Assembly (NCBI RefSeq): GCF_008000815.1 | Contig: NZ_CP042806.1 | Coordinates: 1,612,001-1,676,000 of the forward strand | Direction: 5' to 3' | Length of the DNA: 64,000 bases | From: Terriglobus albidus | Lineage (GTDB): Bacteria > Acidobacteriota > Terriglobia > Terriglobales > Acidobacteriaceae | In this document: positions 12,122 through 20,445 of the stretch, piece by piece | How the letters are laid out: every line of letters starts with the position of its first letter | How positions within the stretch are numbered: position 1 is the first letter of the stretch | The notes under the pieces: generated by a model | Databases searched by the model: none | What the model was told of the DNA's origin: nothing | The model's input: only the letters and a program-made list of their open reading frames with translations | Position numbers and translations under genes: made by a program

Positions 12122-13099
12122 CTAGTTTTCTGAAGGAAGCTCGATGTGGTCGATGACGAATGTGTCGATCACCGCCTCGGTGGGCCGCAGTTTCAGTCCG
12201 AGCTGATCTCGCAATGCTTCTTCCATAGAGACCTCTCGCGGGTCTCTTTGTGCTTCCGGAGTTGTCTCCGTGGCCTGATCTGCGGAGGGATGCCAGTTCC
12301 ATACTAGTGCGAAGTCGATCTTCTCCTTCACGCCGGTTTCATCCACGATGGGGCGATCGAAGGGCGTCGGTGGCAGCCCCGGTAAGTCGGCGGCAAGGTA
12401 TGCCATGGTAGAGTCGCGAATACCCCACTCGGCCAATCTGGGGGAGAGCACTATTGCTGTTTCTCCGCCGCACCAGAACGGGTATTCAGGCGTTCCGTTG
12501 ATAGGTTTTTCGGATGTAGCATGCGCCGGCGATCCGTCGGGCGCGGCAGGAACGTTGCATGAAGGGCCGGCGGTGTGCAAGCGGAGATAGGGGCCAAACC
12601 TGCCTTCTTTAACGAAGCCAAGGGCAAATACGGGAAGGCGCTTCGGTTCGAAATGGACTGCCAGTTTGAATCTTTCAGCCAGCAGCGACTGCATCATCAG
12701 GCGATATTGATCCTTTGTAGGATCGCCCTGTGCTCGCGCCTTGATCACGAAGCGTTGATTGGTCACCCATTTCGGCAGGGTGGCCATGAGCGCGTCTTTT
12801 TGCGAGGGAGTAAGAAATAGTTTGTAAGCAAAATAGATATATCGCTCAACTGTGGCGTCAGCGGTAAACAGGCCTCCCGTAGGGGTGAAGTTGACTTGAG
12901 GGCCGATCGGTACGTTGGAAGGTGATGGTGCATCAGGACTGCTGGGTTTGATCGACGCGACCTCGAAGCTGGCTTTGCCGCCCGCTTCGATCTGCCATGC
13001 GGGAGGCCTAGGCGCTGATTGTGCGGACAAGGGAAGGGTGAGTGCTCCACTGAGCAACAGGCAGGCATATCGTAATTGCTTCGCGTAAGACCAGATCAA
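12122..13099 (-). CDS. TIGR03435 family soil-associated protein
   Basis: Secreted protein of a family greatly expanded in Acidobacteriota, function unknown. Diagnostic pieces: FEVASIKPSSP after the signal peptide, the LLAERFKLAVHFEPKRLPVFAL block, LAADLPGLPPTPFDRPIVDETG, and the ending LGLKLRPTEAVIDTFVIDHIE. The TTG at 13099 is chosen because it is preceded by AAAGGG at 8 bp and gives a signal peptide (LRYACLLLSGALTLPLSAQSA); the open frame continues to 13222 but that part looks non-coding. 325 residues. Confidence 0.85.
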   Translation of the reverse strand: MIWSYAKQLRYACLLLSGALTLPLSAQSAPRPPAWQIEAGGKASFEVASIKPSSPDAPSPSNVPIGPQVNFTPTGGLFTADATVERYIYFAYKLFLTPSQKDALMATLPKWVTNQRFVIKARAQGDPTKDQYRLMMQSLLAERFKLAVHFEPKRLPVFALGFVKEGRFGPYLRLHTAGPSCNVPAAPDGSPAHATSEKPINGTPEYPFWCGGETAIVLSPRLAEWGIRDSTMAYLAADLPGLPPTPFDRPIVDETGVKEKIDFALVWNWHPSADQATETTPEAQRDPREVSMEEALRDQLGLKLRPTEAVIDTFVIDHIELPSEN

Positions 13100-13263
13100 G
13101 TCTGCGTGCCCTTTTGTTACCGAAGATCGAAGCTGGTGCCGTCGTGCGGGTGCACTATGAAGACGGCATGACTGCCGGATGTGTTCGTTTTTTTTATGAC
13201 GTTCCTGGCTGGGTGATGTCACCAGCGCAGTCCGATGGGGATTCAGACATGGGCCACCTGGGC

Positions 13264-13312
13264 AGAGAAGCAGATTTCTCGCTCCCTTCGGTCCCTACGA
13301 AATGACAAACAA
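13264..13312 (+). repeat. Dispersed repeat, AGAAGCAGATTTCTC...GAAATGACAAA type
   Basis: Same unit as 4410-4450 and 31320-31362, with the middle expanded to GCTCCCTTCGGTCCCTAC. It is followed by small hairpins (TTCGAGC/GCTCGAA and AACGAA/TTCGTT) and GGGGCACCGGG up to about 13410; together these fill the 325-bp gap. Confidence 0.7.
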
Positions 13313-13424
13313 AAAAGAAGTTCGAGCTTTGCTCGAATGCCCATGTCCCAGAATCGGGAAACCACCCCAACGAAGCAAAGTTCGTTCGGGACCCGGGGCA
13401 CCGGGTGTCTGGGCTGGAATCAGT

Positions 13425-13910
13425 TCACTCGAATTGGTTGAGATCGGTGTCGGGAGCGGGATAGCCCAGGGTGCGGCACATGGAGACGATCTGGCCTTTG
13501 TGATGGAAGGCGTGGGTCAAGACGTGATGAAGGATCAGCGCCGGGGTGCGGATGGCCGTGTCTCCGTCCGGGAAATGCAGCGTTGTATCTGTGTTGAGTT
13601 GCTCGTCCGTCAGGCCTGACAGGTAGGCAAGCGTGTTTGCGCCGACGCGGCTCTGCAGGAGTCTGGCATCGGAGATGGTAGGCCAGTTGGCAGCATCCTC
13701 ATCCTTGAAGCGGGCTGCCTGAAGGGTGTGGATCCAGAAAGCTTCACAGTTAAAGATATGAATGACCTGCGCGCGAAGTGTTGGGAGACCGAAGCCCGGA
13801 AGTGCTCTCACGTACTCTTCTTCGGGGATCGTCGAGAGATGATCGAGTACAAGACTGAGGCTGGAATACGTCCAGGTATGTAGCTTGCGGGTTCCTGTGA
13901 GCGTGAACAG
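13425..13910 (-). CDS. DinB/YfiT-like putative metal-dependent hydrolase, CTG start
   Basis: 161 residues when read from CTG at 13910. Four-helix DinB fold: helix 1 RKLHTWTYSSLSLVLDHL, HIFNCEAFWIHTL with a metal-ligand His, and the C-terminal HHVLTHAFHHKGQI motif with further His ligands. A GTG at 13811 is the first conventional start but would remove helix 1. In the same frame, TAA lies eight codons upstream of the CTG and no ATG, GTG or TTG occurs between, while a perfect AAGGAGG (13917-13923) is 6 bp before the CTG. Activity unknown; relatives include thiol transferases and stress proteins. Confidence 0.8.
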   Translation of the reverse strand: MFTLTGTRKLHTWTYSSLSLVLDHLSTIPEEEYVRALPGFGLPTLRAQVIHIFNCEAFWIHTLQAARFKDEDAANWPTISDARLLQSRVGANTLAYLSGLTDEQLNTDTTLHFPDGDTAIRTPALILHHVLTHAFHHKGQIVSMCRTLGYPAPDTDLNQFE

Positions 13911-14332
13911 AAGGAGCCTCCTTGCGGTTCGGATTTATTGTAAGTGGGGTCTTGGGGGACCCGCGACGTAATGGTTGATCATGCAACACGGTTCGTGGAA
14001 GCCCGCCGTTTCAAGTCGTTAGTGCAACGAAGGTAGAGACGACGGCAGTAGGTTCGTTTTTGTATGCCCCTCAGGGCGCGACAGTCGAGCATTTAATTCG
14101 TGTTGCGCGAGGAGCATCCCGCGTGGCTTTCTGCCATGCCGAACTGCGAGGGCCAAACCACCGCGAGGGTGCAACCAAGACCGGCGGAGGTAATCGTCAT
14201 CGATCACATTGAGAAACCTTCGGAGAACTAGCGCGCGGAGAGGCTCGGTATCAATCCAGATCTCCTCCGAGACTGGGAAGCTAGTCCCGTATCGTTTGTC
14301 CTCCTACGGCAATGACACACTTCCGGGTACTC
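13911..14332. other. Gap with no gene recognised
   Basis: 422 bp containing the DinB-like ribosome site at its left end. Short open frames on both strands have no family resemblance or ribosome site. No repeat shared with the rest of the window was seen. Confidence 0.5.
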
Positions 14333-16210
14333 TTACGGATTCTGGAGGGAATTTCCCTTTTGCTTTTGCACATCTGCACTGCTCAGAAGATTTCTGGCCT
14401 TCCTCCGCTGCTTCTCCACAAACGTATTCACCACTTGTGCAGCGAGTTTTGCTGAATTCCACCCCCCATTGCCATTCTCCCAGAGAACCGCAACTACGAT
14501 ATCGGGATTACGACGAGGAGTCATTCCGACAAACCATGAATTGGGGACAGTCCTTTTCCCCCCGCCGGATCTCGCCAACGCCAAGTGGCTCATCACTTGA
14601 GCGGTACCGGTTTTACCAATAAAGTCAATCCCCTCTAGATGCGCTGTCGCGGCGGTACCTGTATTGAGTGTTTCGGCCATGGCATCAGTAATGATCTGCC
14701 AGTTCTCGGGTTGGAGCGGGACTTGTTTGTCCCCACTTCCCGGGTAGATGTCATAAATCGCTTTTTGATATTGAGCGGGGAGTTGACCGTCGAGAAGCAC
14801 ATGAGGACGTCTCAAACTACCACCAGAAGCTATACCGCTTAGTGCGCGAGCTAATTGGACCGGTGACGCCTGGACGGCTCCTTGCCCAATGCCGACTGAT
14901 ATCACCTCACCGGCGTACCATTTGTCATGAAAGTTCTTGAGCTTCCAGGCTGTCGACGGCATTGTGCCACTCACCTCGTCCGGCAAGTCGATTCCAGTCT
15001 TCTGCCCTATTCCAAGGGAAGCCGCATACTTAGCGATTGTGTCAATTTGCAGACGTTCCGCCAGAGTGTAGTAGAAAGTGTCGCAACTTAGAGGAATGGC
15101 ATTGTGAATGTTCACTGCCCCATGATGCAGGTCACATCCAAAAAAGTGCCCGAAAAACGTTCCGCCGCCAGAACAATTAACGTGCATATCCTGGGCTACC
15201 CCTTCTTCGAGACCGGCGTATGACATGATGATTTTGAAAGTCGAACCTGGAGCCAATTGAGCTTGAATGGCCTTGTTCATCATCGGATGATCAGGATCCT
15301 TCAGGATTTGGTTCCAATATTCTTTCGACAAGCGAACGGCGAATTGATTTGGATCATAGGTTGGCCGCGAAACCATCGCTAAAACTTCACCTGTGTGCGG
15401 ATCAATCGCGACCATTGCGCCGCTCTTACCTTCCATCGCTTTCTCTGCAGCGACTTGCAAATCCAGATCAACAGCCAAGCGCAAATCTTGTCCGGGAACT
15501 GGATCCTGCTGTCCCAATTGGCCTACCTCATGACCGCGACTGTCTACAATCACATCTCGTGCTCCGTCTGTACCGCGGAGGACCGCATCATAAGTCGCTT
15601 CTACTCCGGACTTCCCGACAACGTCGCCAGCCTGATAAAACGCATACTTTTCTCTATTGAGATCGTTTTCACTGATCTCGCCGACATAGCCAATCAGATG
15701 GGCTGCAAAGCCTCCTTTGGGATACAAACGACGCTGTTCATCCAGCGTTTCCAATTCTGGCAGCTCGTTACGATGAGCTTCGATGAAGGCAATTTCATCC
15801 GGAGAGATGTCTTGCTTGAGTGGAATCGGCTGGTATTTGGGAGCAAATTGATACTTGCGCACGACACTTTCAATCTGCTCGACCGTCATATGCAATCCCT
15901 GAGCAATCATTGGGAGTTCTATGCTCCAATCCCTTGCTGGTTCGCGCAGTAGATAGCACGAGACGGAGGCATAATTGTCGACCAATAAGCGCCCTTCGCG
16001 ATCGAATATTTTGCCACGCGGGGCCATAATCGGGACCTTACGAACACGATTCTGCTCGGCCTGGGTGCGGTACCCTTCGGCGTTAACTACCTGTAGACGC
16101 CAGAGTCCCCCCGCCAGAATCACCAATAGCGCCACAACAAAATACTGCGCCATGTTCAATTTCAGCGGAGAAACCTTCTCTTCCTTTGTCGCAACCTTTT
16201 CCTCGATCAT
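14333..16210 (-). CDS. mrdA: Penicillin-binding protein 2 (MrdA-type transpeptidase)
   Basis: 625 residues from the ATG at 16210 (frame open to 16264). A transmembrane helix near residues 20-40 (YFVVALLVILAGGLW) is followed by the PBP dimerisation domain (RKVPIMAPRGKIFDREG) and the transpeptidase domain with STFK (active Ser about 323), SCD (about 375) and KTGT (about 533). All catalytic motifs are intact, so it should crosslink peptidoglycan during elongation. It is not in an mre/rod cluster and its GC content (about 50%) is clearly below the neighbours, suggesting a second, possibly transferred, copy. Its C-terminus lacks any long extension. Confidence 0.9.
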   Translation of the reverse strand: MIEEKVATKEEKVSPLKLNMAQYFVVALLVILAGGLWRLQVVNAEGYRTQAEQNRVRKVPIMAPRGKIFDREGRLLVDNYASVSCYLLREPARDWSIELPMIAQGLHMTVEQIESVVRKYQFAPKYQPIPLKQDISPDEIAFIEAHRNELPELETLDEQRRLYPKGGFAAHLIGYVGEISENDLNREKYAFYQAGDVVGKSGVEATYDAVLRGTDGARDVIVDSRGHEVGQLGQQDPVPGQDLRLAVDLDLQVAAEKAMEGKSGAMVAIDPHTGEVLAMVSRPTYDPNQFAVRLSKEYWNQILKDPDHPMMNKAIQAQLAPGSTFKIIMSYAGLEEGVAQDMHVNCSGGGTFFGHFFGCDLHHGAVNIHNAIPLSCDTFYYTLAERLQIDTIAKYAASLGIGQKTGIDLPDEVSGTMPSTAWKLKNFHDKWYAGEVISVGIGQGAVQASPVQLARALSGIASGGSLRRPHVLLDGQLPAQYQKAIYDIYPGSGDKQVPLQPENWQIITDAMAETLNTGTAATAHLEGIDFIGKTGTAQVMSHLALARSGGGKRTVPNSWFVGMTPRRNPDIVVAVLWENGNGGWNSAKLAAQVVNTFVEKQRRKARNLLSSADVQKQKGNSLQNP

Positions 16211-16264
16211 TCCTTCCCGCCCACGTCGCCCTAAAGTCACTGCTCTTGTTGAGGTAATTGACAT

Positions 16265-16785
16265 CGCTACGCGCGTAGTCGATGGCCGATGGGGTAATCA
16301 GTCGGATCGTTCCAGTCGACACACCTATATTGCGAGCGTTCTGGCCTCATGCTTGCTGCAGAGCAAATCGACACCAATCGCTTGGTGCGTGGAAACTGCT
16401 CCCTCGCCAGATCGCGATACCGCACGAAAATGCCGATGAATACTATAAGTTCTACCATCGGGTACCACCTGAAGATGATCTAGGGACAGTCATTTTTTGT
16501 TCTAGTAATGCTGGAAGCAACAGTTCTCTCTTTGAGTGACTACCCTAGTGGAGTTCTCCCCAGGTCTAACGCCTCATCATCCAGCAAAGCTGGCCGGAGA
16601 CGCCGAACGCTTCGAAATGACAAACCAAAAGGGGATGCCGTGACAGCGGTCCGTGGTGAACGCGTGAGCCGTCTTTGACAACGCGGGTTTTGCAGTCTGG
16701 CTTCAATTTCTCTGCTTGCGGGGCGAACGGGGCTATAGGAAGATGACTGTACTCTGGTTCACTTGCTTTGCTGAGGTTCCGCGCC
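16265..16785. other. Gap of about 520 bp, no confident gene
   Basis: A 63-codon minus-strand frame (16267-16458) sits just upstream of the PBP2 gene with the same low GC but has no recognisable family. At 16606-16630 is a degraded copy of the ...GCTTCGAAATGACAAACC dispersed repeat. Nothing else is supported. Confidence 0.4.
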
Positions 16786-18462
16786 ATGAGACTGCCTTCG
16801 CGTTCTGTTCTGCTTGCTTCGGTTCTCTTTGCTTCCGTTCCACTGGTTGCTCAGACAGCGGCTACTTCGCATCGCAAGCCGACACTTCCGTTGCAGTTCG
16901 GTCCTGTCGTTAAGGACGCTCCGGTCTCCGCGATCCGGGTATTGGATTTCGAGCCGGCGGATGGGGTCGATGCGCCGAAGGTCCACGGGGAAGAGAAGCT
17001 CTTCCGGGACAGCGCGGGAAACACTCCATCGGAGATCAGTTACGACGGCGGCCCGGCAACGATTTACATCCTCGATCATGTAGCCAATCTTGAACTGACC
17101 TGGCAGGAAGGCGAGAAGGTTGCTCATCAGTATCCGTTGAAAGAGGCCCGGGTCGCGGAGAAGAAGACAGCCTCCTATGACGCCGACGCTCCGAAGATTG
17201 ACGGCGTGCCGACGCACTATTCGCGTGGCCTGGACCGGAATAGTGAGATGGTGGATAGCTGGTATTCCGCTGAGCTGCAATTCGCGCTGGCTACGGTGAT
17301 CAATACACCGGGCTGGGGCAAAACCAGCTTCCGCTTTACCCACATCAACCAGACAGAACCGGATGCGAAGCTGTTCCGTGCTCCGGAGGGGATGACGGTA
17401 GAAAAGGCCGGCACGCCGCCTCCTCAGCCGACTCTGCTTGCGGACAAGAAAGCAGAGGATGTATCGCCTGCGTCTGTTGCAGCGGCCGCTCAGCCTGCTT
17501 ATCGCAGCGATCCTAAGTTTCAGAAGGCGTATACCGAGGCGCGTAAGCCAGGCACCGCTGAAGATCTGGTCGGGCGCTGGAAGAAGACTGTGAAGCTGTC
17601 AAACGGTGAGTGCATTGAGTGCCTCGACCATGTGATCGACATGCAGCGCGTCACGGGCGCTTACAAAGATATGCAGAACACCGCCGAGCAACTCGACAAG
17701 GTTGCTACGTCGCCTTCGGATAAGTTCCACGCCAAACTCACGATCGGCCAGGCGCTGCTGCAGAGCAACTACGGTGAACCGAAGAGGCGCGAGGCCGAGC
17801 AGGCAGAGGCCCAGATTCGCGCCGCCCTCGAGATTGTGCCGAATAACAAGGTCGGCATCTTTGAGCATGGGCGGGTGCTGGCTATGCTGGGCCGTGATGA
17901 CGAAGCGAAATCTGCCTTCCAGAAATATGTTGACCTGACGAAGGATAGCGATCGTTTTCACCTGCGTGCTGTGCGCTTCGCCGAGACGCCGCACCTGGCT
18001 ACGTTGCCCTCTGCTCCTCCGTTCAAGCTGGTAACCGCGCAGGGCGAGGAGATTGAGCTTGATGATATGCACGGTAAGGTCGTGTTACTCGACTTCTGGG
18101 CAACGTGGTGCGGACCGTGCAAGGCGACTCTGCCCACGCTTCAGCGGATTGCGAAGGATTTCAAAGATGAACCGCTGGTGGTGTTGAGTATCAGCTCCGA
18201 CAGGGACGCTGCTGTCTGGAAGAAGTTTGTGCAGGAGCACAATATGGACTGGCCGCAGTATCGCGATGCCGACGGCACACTTGGCAACGCTTACAACGTC
18301 AAGGCCATTCCACACTACTTCACCATTGATTCGAATGGTGTCCTGCAGACGGAGATGATCGGTTCGGACGCCGATGTTCGCGGTAAGCTGAAGAAGCTGC
18401 TCAAGCAGGCGCACGAATCGCAGGAGCATACGCAGTCGGGGCAGGCTGGTGCGGAGTATTGA
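16786..18462 (+). CDS. Secreted TPR/thioredoxin-like (TlpA-type) protein
   Basis: 558 residues. Signal peptide (RLPSRSVLLASVLFASVPLVAQ), a beta-rich region of about 190 residues, a helical TPR-like segment (about 270-385, AKLTIGQALLQ ... HGRVLAMLGRDDEAKSAFQKY), then a TlpA-type thioredoxin domain with redox motif WCGPC near residue 445 and the cis-proline region KAIPHYF. A CIEC pair (about residue 275) may be a substrate or partner disulfide. Probable role: thiol reduction in the periplasm. The ATG at 16786 is preferred over a TTG six codons earlier because it begins the signal peptide. Confidence 0.85.
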   Translation: MRLPSRSVLLASVLFASVPLVAQTAATSHRKPTLPLQFGPVVKDAPVSAIRVLDFEPADGVDAPKVHGEEKLFRDSAGNTPSEISYDGGPATIYILDHVANLELTWQEGEKVAHQYPLKEARVAEKKTASYDADAPKIDGVPTHYSRGLDRNSEMVDSWYSAELQFALATVINTPGWGKTSFRFTHINQTEPDAKLFRAPEGMTVEKAGTPPPQPTLLADKKAEDVSPASVAAAAQPAYRSDPKFQKAYTEARKPGTAEDLVGRWKKTVKLSNGECIECLDHVIDMQRVTGAYKDMQNTAEQLDKVATSPSDKFHAKLTIGQALLQSNYGEPKRREAEQAEAQIRAALEIVPNNKVGIFEHGRVLAMLGRDDEAKSAFQKYVDLTKDSDRFHLRAVRFAETPHLATLPSAPPFKLVTAQGEEIELDDMHGKVVLLDFWATWCGPCKATLPTLQRIAKDFKDEPLVVLSISSDRDAAVWKKFVQEHNMDWPQYRDADGTLGNAYNVKAIPHYFTIDSNGVLQTEMIGSDADVRGKLKKLLKQAHESQEHTQSGQAGAEY

Positions 18463-18635
18463 GATTATTCTCGGAAACCACATCCTGCGAGAAAGCTTTC
18501 AGGTACGGGTACTATTTTTCGTGTCCAGGAAATTCAGCAAAATAAAATTTGTTCCAAGAAAACATCCAACTTGAAGCGAAACCTGTCTATGAAGCAGGTC
18601 CTGGTGGAGATTCCTGTTTTCAGGGAAAGAGGCGT

Positions 18636-20183
18636 ATGTCGAAAGTCTTCCGGCTTGTATTTTTCGTTCTCGTCGGTTTGTCCGGCCGTATTTCGGCGCA
18701 GCCTGTCAATCATGTCTATTACGCGAATCAGTACTGTACATCGCCAAATGTCTATGACCAATCCTGCATTGCCAATGCCATCTCAGCAGCAGGGAACAAT
18801 TCGCATATTATCCTGGGGCCGTTCACCTATAACCTCTCGTCAGAGATTACGGTATCCAATCTGTCGAATGTGATACTGGAGGGTGCCGGTGCGATTTTGA
18901 AGAAGGATGGGGAGGCTTTTCGGTGTAATTCGTGCACTGGCGTGAAGATGTCGGGAATAAATTTTCAGACCGTCACCGTACCTACAGTTGTCACTCCATC
19001 GGCGCTTCCTACGGCCTCTCCCAATACGGTCGTTGTGATTGATCGATGGAATACCGGAAATGGCTATATTCCCAATGATGCGAATGACGGGGACCTTATA
19101 CCTATACCTAGACCGGACCACCCAGATGATATTCCGGGCGGGACATGTGTATCGCACTGTTTATCAAAATTTCAGGCTCAGGTGAGATTTGATACTGGCG
19201 TTTTCTTTAATGGCGGTTCAGGGCTGGACATCTCGGGACTATCCGGTAGATGGTTTTATATCGGCCTATATGACATCAGCAACTCCATTGTTCATGACAA
19301 TCAGGTGATGGGTGGAAAGAACTTTGAGGGTGGAATCTTTTGCTGGAAGTCTGTCAGTAGCGCGGATAAAGGGTGTCGCTACAATCTATTCACAGAAAAT
19401 ATTGTTTCGTACACATCGTTCTCCGGGATAGCTGTCGGAGGTGGCGATCACAATATCATCAGCAACAACAGCGTGCGTCATGGCGGCGAGTCGGGGATAA
19501 AGGTTGGCCAAAACGGAAACCAGATAACGACATACTCGACAATCGTCGGAAATTCAGTAAGGCAGATGCACTTCGACTGCTACGATATCAGTGGAACTTA
19601 TCCACATACTGCTACCATTCAAATGAATACAGCCCTGGTTGGGAACGTCGCCGATGGTTGCGACTCAACTGCCTACTCTCTGGACGGAAAGAATATTTCG
19701 GTTAGCGGGAATATAGCTGTCAATGCAGGAGGAACTGGATTCAGTAGCGACTTGGTCGATAGCTCGCTCGTCGGAAACATTGCGTTTAACAATAATTCTC
19801 TCCAGAATCCCACCGGTAGTCATCAGATAGCTATTGGGGTCAGTGTGCCTTCCAATAATATGGCGATATCCGGAAACTATGCGGATACAAACGGGAATTC
19901 TGGATACCCGGCGTATTTCGCTAGCGGGCCAAACATCATATCGGGAAACTGGGCTAACAACGGGCAATTTTTCGATGCTTACAAACCAACAGCCAGTGCA
20001 TTGGGGAATGCATTCAAGGGGAATTTTAGTAATGGCAATTTTCTGCGGGACTCATCTCCCGAGACTGGTGCAACTGCCAGTGGAACGCCTGCTTTACGGC
20101 CAAGCTTCTCAGGTACAAAAACTGTGGGAGCCTGCGTCTTTACCATCGTTTCCGGAATAATAACAAACATTACGGGCTGCTAA
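18636..20183 (+). CDS. Secreted right-handed parallel beta-helix repeat protein
   Basis: 515 residues from the ATG at 18636, which has GGGAAAGAGG upstream and opens a signal peptide (KVFRLVFFVLVGLSGRISAQ). Many short NxI/SGN repeats (NHIILGPF, NIVSYTSFSGIAVGGG, HNIISNNSVRHGGESGIKVG, NIAVNAGG, NMAISGNYAD) define stacked PbH1 coils as in pectate lyases and phage tailspikes. No catalytic residues can be assigned. Codon use is rich in A/T and Asn (about 48% GC), unlike neighbours, a sign of transfer. A carbohydrate-binding or -cleaving role is inferred from the fold only. Confidence 0.8.
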   Translation: MSKVFRLVFFVLVGLSGRISAQPVNHVYYANQYCTSPNVYDQSCIANAISAAGNNSHIILGPFTYNLSSEITVSNLSNVILEGAGAILKKDGEAFRCNSCTGVKMSGINFQTVTVPTVVTPSALPTASPNTVVVIDRWNTGNGYIPNDANDGDLIPIPRPDHPDDIPGGTCVSHCLSKFQAQVRFDTGVFFNGGSGLDISGLSGRWFYIGLYDISNSIVHDNQVMGGKNFEGGIFCWKSVSSADKGCRYNLFTENIVSYTSFSGIAVGGGDHNIISNNSVRHGGESGIKVGQNGNQITTYSTIVGNSVRQMHFDCYDISGTYPHTATIQMNTALVGNVADGCDSTAYSLDGKNISVSGNIAVNAGGTGFSSDLVDSSLVGNIAFNNNSLQNPTGSHQIAIGVSVPSNNMAISGNYADTNGNSGYPAYFASGPNIISGNWANNGQFFDAYKPTASALGNAFKGNFSNGNFLRDSSPETGATASGTPALRPSFSGTKTVGACVFTIVSGIITNITGC

Positions 20184-20330
20184 AGCCTGCAACATAAAGA
20201 CCTTCATACCAGTGATCCAGAAAGTTTCAGGATTCATGAGGCCCACTTCGGGCGTGGAATCATGGAAGGTGTGGAGAAACGCATTTCCGTTCCTTCAGCA
20301 ATGAGCGCTGTCTGGAGTTTGACAGCGTTC

Positions 20331-20445
20331 TAGAGCATTTTCCCTGTTGCTGGGTATCCCGGGAGGAGCGTGCAGCGGCGTTTTCATTGAGGAAAACGCC
20401 CATAGATGCACGAGCCTGCACTACGCCTACAGGAAAAATACTCTA
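20331..20445. repeat. 115-bp MITE-like hairpin element, copy 1
   Basis: Ends TAGAGCATTTTCCCTGT (20331-20347) and ACAGGAAAAATACTCTA (20429-20445) are inverted repeats with 15 of 17 matching and TA at both outer ends. Inside are GGGTATCCC and a hairpin GGCGTTTTC/GAAAACGCC (20377-20400). The minus-strand stop codon TAG of the diguanylate cyclase gene is the outermost triplet of the right end (20443-20445). Copies 2 and 3 are at 23354 and 56757 in the same orientation. Confidence 0.9.

Noticed and set aside
14209-14622. 137-codon plus-strand frame at the PBP2 3' end
   Set aside because: Mostly antisense to the PBP2 C-terminus; no family resemblance.
16267-16458. Possible small gene upstream of PBP2 (mreD-like position)
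   Set aside because: 63 codons, few hydrophobic stretches, no MreD features and no ribosome site.
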